Below are positions 61,190-64,000 of a stretch of DNA of 64,000 nucleotides, piece after piece. Source of the stretch: Candidatus Dojkabacteria bacterium (GTDB lineage Bacteria > Patescibacteria > Dojkabacteria > SC72 > JAFGCJ01). The position numbers were made by a program, and so were the translations under genes. Below the pieces are notes generated by a model that searched no databases, was not told the origin of the DNA, and saw only the letters and a list, made by a program, of their open reading frames with translations. Position 1 is the first letter of the stretch. The number at the start of each line of letters is the position of its first letter. The DNA lies in contig JAFGCJ010000002.1 of assembly GCA_016932785.1 (NCBI GenBank), positions 496,001 through 560,000 on the forward strand, written 5' to 3'.

Positions 61190-62284
61190 CTACCCCTTCA
61201 GCTCCTCCCACAACTTTCTTTCCTTCCTTCCAACCTTCTTCGGAATCTCTATTTTCACCCGGACATACTCATCTCCAAAGCCTTTTCCCCCAAGACGCGG
61301 TGCACCCTTGTCTTTTAATTTGAATATTGCACTGGGTTGAGTACCTTTTGGGACTTTCAATTTTACATCTCCATGAATCGTTGGTACTTCAATTTCTCCA
61401 CCTAGAACAGCAAGAGGTACAGGAACTTGAACATCGACATAAATATCGTCCTCACTTCTTTCAAAAATTTCGTCCGGCTCAACTTGAAGCTGCACATATA
61501 GATCACCATATTCGCCTCCATTCCTACCTGCATGTCCGCCATGGCGGAACCTCAACACCATCCCATCATAACTTCCTTCTGGTATTTTGACGCTGACTTT
61601 TTTCTTCTCGGTCAGTATCCCATTTCCACCGCATTTCTTACATCTGGACTTTGGAATACTTCCCTTTCCTTCACAATCTGGACATTCAGTCACAACAGAT
61701 ATTCCTCCAATAATACTTTGCTGAGTTCGTCTCACCCTCCCTTGTCCGCCACAGGTCGAACATTCTTCAACTTCTTCGTTCTCAGCGCCAGTTCCCTTAC
61801 ACTCCGGACACTGAACATATCTTTCTACTTCGAGTTCAATCTCTTTCCCCCAAATCGCATCCTCAAAACTCAAATTTATACTTTTCCGAATATCCTCTCC
61901 TCTTTCTACCCGCTGTCTTCTTGCCCCACCCGACCAACCACCAAAACCAAAATCACCCATTCCACCCCCAAAGAAACTATTCAAAATATCTCCCAGGTCA
62001 CCCATATCAAATGGTGTACCACCAAATCCAGAAAATCCACTTGGCCCAGCACCAAATCCTTCTGTAGCCGCATGACCAAATTGATCATAGGCTTGTTTTT
62101 TCTCTTCATTTGATAAAATTTCGTAGGCCTCCCTAACCTCCTTAAACTTCTCCTCAGCATCAGAGGATTTATTGTGGTCAGGATGATACTCTTTTGCCAA
62201 CTTGCGATATGCTTTTTTTATCTCAGACTGCGAGGCACTCTTTGATACACCAAGAACCTCGTAATAGTCTCTTTTCTCAGGCAT
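61190..62284 (-). CDS. dnaJ: Chaperone DnaJ
   Basis: Hsp40 co-chaperone. From ATG 62284 (MPEKRDYYEVLGVSKSA) it is 364 aa: J domain with the HPD tripeptide (YHPDHNK, about 32-38), a Gly/Phe-rich linker (about 68-125), the four CxxCxGxG zinc repeats (CPECKGTG, CSTCGGQG, CPDCEGKG, CKKCGGNG) and two beta-rich substrate domains. dnaK is not adjacent. A palindrome lies at its promoter. Confidence 0.96.
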   Translation of the reverse strand: MPEKRDYYEVLGVSKSASQSEIKKAYRKLAKEYHPDHNKSSDAEEKFKEVREAYEILSNEEKKQAYDQFGHAATEGFGAGPSGFSGFGGTPFDMGDLGDILNSFFGGGMGDFGFGGWSGGARRQRVERGEDIRKSINLSFEDAIWGKEIELEVERYVQCPECKGTGAENEEVEECSTCGGQGRVRRTQQSIIGGISVVTECPDCEGKGSIPKSRCKKCGGNGILTEKKKVSVKIPEGSYDGMVLRFRHGGHAGRNGGEYGDLYVQLQVEPDEIFERSEDDIYVDVQVPVPLAVLGGEIEVPTIHGDVKLKVPKGTQPSAIFKLKDKGAPRLGGKGFGDEYVRVKIEIPKKVGRKERKLWEELKG

Positions 62285-62301
62285 AAAATACAATTTCAAA
62301 T

Positions 62302-62325
62302 TAAGAATAATTCTTAGCAATTATA
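62302..62325 (-). promoter_or_regulatory. dnaJ promoter with start-site palindrome
   Basis: Minus-strand TATAAT (complement of 62320-62325) and a 15-bp palindrome TAAGAAT-A-ATTCTTA (62302-62316) covering the predicted start site. It is not a CIRCE element (TTAGCACTC-N9-GAGTGCTAA). Confidence 0.5.
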
Positions 62326-62459
62326 CACCTTAACTGCCAATGTAAAAAATCGCTATACTGATACCGTATTCATCACCGACTCATAAACTACATCAAACTT
62401 TTCCAAGGAATAAATGTCCCATCAAGGCTCTCGTCTACAAGATGAATCCTAGCTTATTC

Positions 62460-62468
62460 TGATATAAT
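62460..62468 (+). promoter_or_regulatory. Extended -10 promoter of the 62501 gene
   Basis: TGA-TATAAT (TATAAT at 62463-62468) gives a start near 62475 and a leader of about 25 nt. Confidence 0.5.
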
Positions 62469-62500
62469 ATAGGATACAGGTAAAATAAGACGATGATTGA

Positions 62501-63148
62501 ATGGCTACAATGGTACAAGCCAGCTTTTGGCCACTCATGGACGCACAACCCACAAGAATAGACCCTGCTGAGCAACTAGAACAACAGCTTGAGTTTTCAG
62601 CACAGAATTTCTATGATACATGCATTTTAAACCTGCTTAGTGCAAATCTTTTCACAAGAGAAGGTAGAGATCCTGTCTATCTATATAGCCGTACCTGGAT
62701 GCATAATCAGCAAATAAACACAGATAATAAAAACACCTGTAGATTCTTGACCTATCTTCAGATAGCAATGGACCAGGAAATCGGAACTGGAGGAATATTG
62801 AGACATCAGGCAATAACTGGAAACAGGGCAATAATGGCACGTTATGTGATACTGTACCTTTGGCTAGGTTCTGAATCCCGATACACCGATCTTGACCAAC
62901 CGGTTCCCTCAGGTCCATCTTTTTGGGAAACTAACGACGCATTCGACGCACTCGAGACCGACGGTAACGAGGAAGGATACAATATACTTGCCGTGTTCTG
63001 CCGAAAGCAAGCTCAAGATATTGAGGCAACTGTCGACCCTCACCTTTCCGAGCATTTAGACGATGATGACAAAACTCGTTCACAAACCTGGAAGACCCTC
63101 GCCGACATACTAGAAGGAAAAAGTATTCACCAACCTCCTTTACCCTAA
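62501..63148 (+). CDS. Protein of unknown function upstream of sortase
   Basis: 215 aa, soluble, mostly helical: LEQQLEFSAQNFYDTCILNLLSANLF, TCRFLTYLQIAMDQEI, then an acidic C-terminal half (LSEHLDDDDKTR). No signal peptide or membrane segment; no family recognised. It lies 25 nt upstream of the sortase gene on the same strand, so a shared transcript is likely. Confidence 0.65.
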   Translation: MATMVQASFWPLMDAQPTRIDPAEQLEQQLEFSAQNFYDTCILNLLSANLFTREGRDPVYLYSRTWMHNQQINTDNKNTCRFLTYLQIAMDQEIGTGGILRHQAITGNRAIMARYVILYLWLGSESRYTDLDQPVPSGPSFWETNDAFDALETDGNEEGYNILAVFCRKQAQDIEATVDPHLSEHLDDDDKTRSQTWKTLADILEGKSIHQPPLP

Positions 63149-63173
63149 ATTCCCCTGTGCTAAAATAAAACCA

Positions 63174-64000
63174 ATGGTAAACAACCACAATACAACTGTT
63201 ACAGACCAATCTCTCGACGAGAACGAGGAATACATACGTATGCAAAAAGCACGCCAGGCAAAGTACCTTGTTTCATTTTTGCTTGCAATAACTGGATTTA
63301 TTGTCCTAGGAGCACAACTTGGCCCTCTAGCTTCCTCATATGTTAAGGGCAAAATCATCGAGAAGGGACTCGAATCAATCAAAGATCCGACTACCGAAAG
63401 CGAGCTTAGTCCAGAGGATGCTGACCTGCCCTACTACGATCCGGGACTCAGTTATTTTCAAAATTTAGTACAACATATAAGCCCCGGTTATGTAGCAGGA
63501 GCATCTACAGATCCAAACCACCCTCAGCCGACACAAAATATAACTGTAGACGAAAACTATTCCAAGGACATGAAAATGTCCATTCCATCAATAGGAATAA
63601 GCGACGTCACAATCACCTCAAATGTAGATAGTTTCAATGAATCTGTATACAACAAGGCTCTTAAAAGAGGTCTTGCACACTTTAAGGGAACTCCATTACC
63701 CGGCGACGGAGGTAATTCATTTATCTATGGTCACAGTGCTGTGGAGTCATTTTTCTCAAGACACCCAAACTATGAAGAAACCATCTTCTCCCGACTCGAA
63801 AACATCGAAATCGCTGATACATTCATGATTAAGAAGGACGGAAAGACACTGGAATATACAGTGCAAAAAAAGAAAATTGCAGATCCTGACAATTTCGATG
63901 TAATATCAGGTATAGAAGGAAAACAGACAGTAACACTGATGACCTGTTGGCCCCTTGGTATTGGTAGCCAGAGATTAATTGTGATAGGTGAACTTACAAA
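63174..64000 (+). CDS. Sortase, partial (C-terminus off the window)
   Basis: Transpeptidase that fixes surface proteins to the cell wall. The frame opens at ATG 63174 and runs to the window end (275+ codons). A membrane anchor spans about 32-55 (YLVSFLLAITGFIVLGAQLG). A linker follows, then the sortase barrel: KMSIPSIGISDVTI, GNSFIYGHSAV with catalytic His187, TLMTCWPLG with Cys258, and Arg267 in SQRLIVIGEL. Layout resembles class D/E enzymes. Substrate proteins with LPxTG-like signals were not found. Confidence 0.9.
   Translation, partial: MVNNHNTTVTDQSLDENEEYIRMQKARQAKYLVSFLLAITGFIVLGAQLGPLASSYVKGKIIEKGLESIKDPTTESELSPEDADLPYYDPGLSYFQNLVQHISPGYVAGASTDPNHPQPTQNITVDENYSKDMKMSIPSIGISDVTITSNVDSFNESVYNKALKRGLAHFKGTPLPGDGGNSFIYGHSAVESFFSRHPNYEETIFSRLENIEIADTFMIKKDGKTLEYTVQKKKIADPDNFDVISGIEGKQTVTLMTCWPLGIGSQRLIVIGELT

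Noticed and set aside
61532..62113. Long plus-strand frame opposite dnaJ
   Set aside because: The minus strand encodes a complete DnaJ with all motifs; the plus frame is compositionally Ser/Thr/Phe-rich, without recognisable features.
62302..62316. CIRCE element at dnaJ
   Set aside because: The palindrome lacks the TTAGCACTC/GAGTGCTAA sequence and the 9-nt spacer.
1..64000. CRISPR array, prophage, insertion sequence or defence island
   Set aside because: No regularly spaced direct repeats, transposase, integrase, Cas or phage structural genes were seen.
1..64000. Recoding of UGA as glycine or tryptophan
   Set aside because: UGA terminates several clear genes (for example adk and the 592-aa surface-protein gene) and in-frame UGA is not needed to extend any gene.

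Overview
The window reads as a chromosome segment of an uncultured Candidate Phyla Radiation (Patescibacteria) bacterium. The evidence is an AT-rich genome with tightly packed genes, a ribosomal-protein operon lacking rpmD (L30), a short IF-2, zinc-binding S4, S14 and L36, and membrane or surface proteins of CPR type. UGA is used as a stop (for example at the end of adk), so the UGA=Gly lineages are excluded. I lean towards the Dojkabacteria/Katanobacteria neighbourhood, but only weakly.

Layout. 1-3938: partial queA, divergent fmt, rnpB (minus strand, P1 helix visible at both ends) and a comM/yifB ATPase. 3935-23512 (minus strand): a nearly unbroken translation supercluster fusA, tuf, S10-spc-alpha genes, secY, adk, map, infA, rpmJ, rpsM-rpsK-rpsD-rpoA-rplQ-rplM-rpsI. 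rpsL and rpsG are not beside fusA. 23561-42000: accessory and housekeeping genes, namely a TPR lipoprotein, pyrophosphatase, a G5/3D wall protein, PcrA-like helicase, surface proteins with fibronectin-like and SH3 modules, a thioredoxin-like protein, superoxide reductase, an M20 peptidase, a DUF4173-type membrane protein, tRNA-Ser(UGA), and a TrmB-like regulator followed by a tRNA-His-like RNA and a protein of unknown family. 42000-50900: tRNA-Ser(GGA), an 849-aa membrane protein, FtsA/PilM-like ATPase, glycosyltransferase, RNase J, a stand-alone GreA C-terminal domain and a second TrmB-like regulator. 50889-62300 (minus strand): family-4 uracil-DNA glycosylase, a Lon-type ATPase without protease domain, then nusA-ylxR-infB-DHH-like-rpsO-pnp, a small membrane protein and dnaJ. 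62501-64000: an unknown protein and a sortase running off the end.

Most notable observations. (1) At 40314-40386 lies a tRNA-His-like RNA with G-1:C73 pairing, a GUG triplet and encoded CCA, but a shortened anticodon arm and GUGC in place of GTpsiC in the T arm. It ends 5 nt before the start codon of an unrecognised 340-aa protein and follows a TrmB-like regulator; this may be a non-decoding tRNA-dependent system. (2) EF-Tu and EF-G both have non-canonical guanine-recognition motifs (G4 NTFG and NKLN instead of NKxD, with G5 motifs altered to contain Asp), while IF-2 keeps NKID and SxK. (3) Several promoters place the predicted transcription start at or within a few bases of the start codon, suggesting frequent leaderless initiation. 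(4) There is a Lon ATPase without its peptidase and a DHH-family protein without its catalytic motifs, sitting where nrnA usually lies.

All functional statements come from reading the sequence and from family knowledge; no searches were run.
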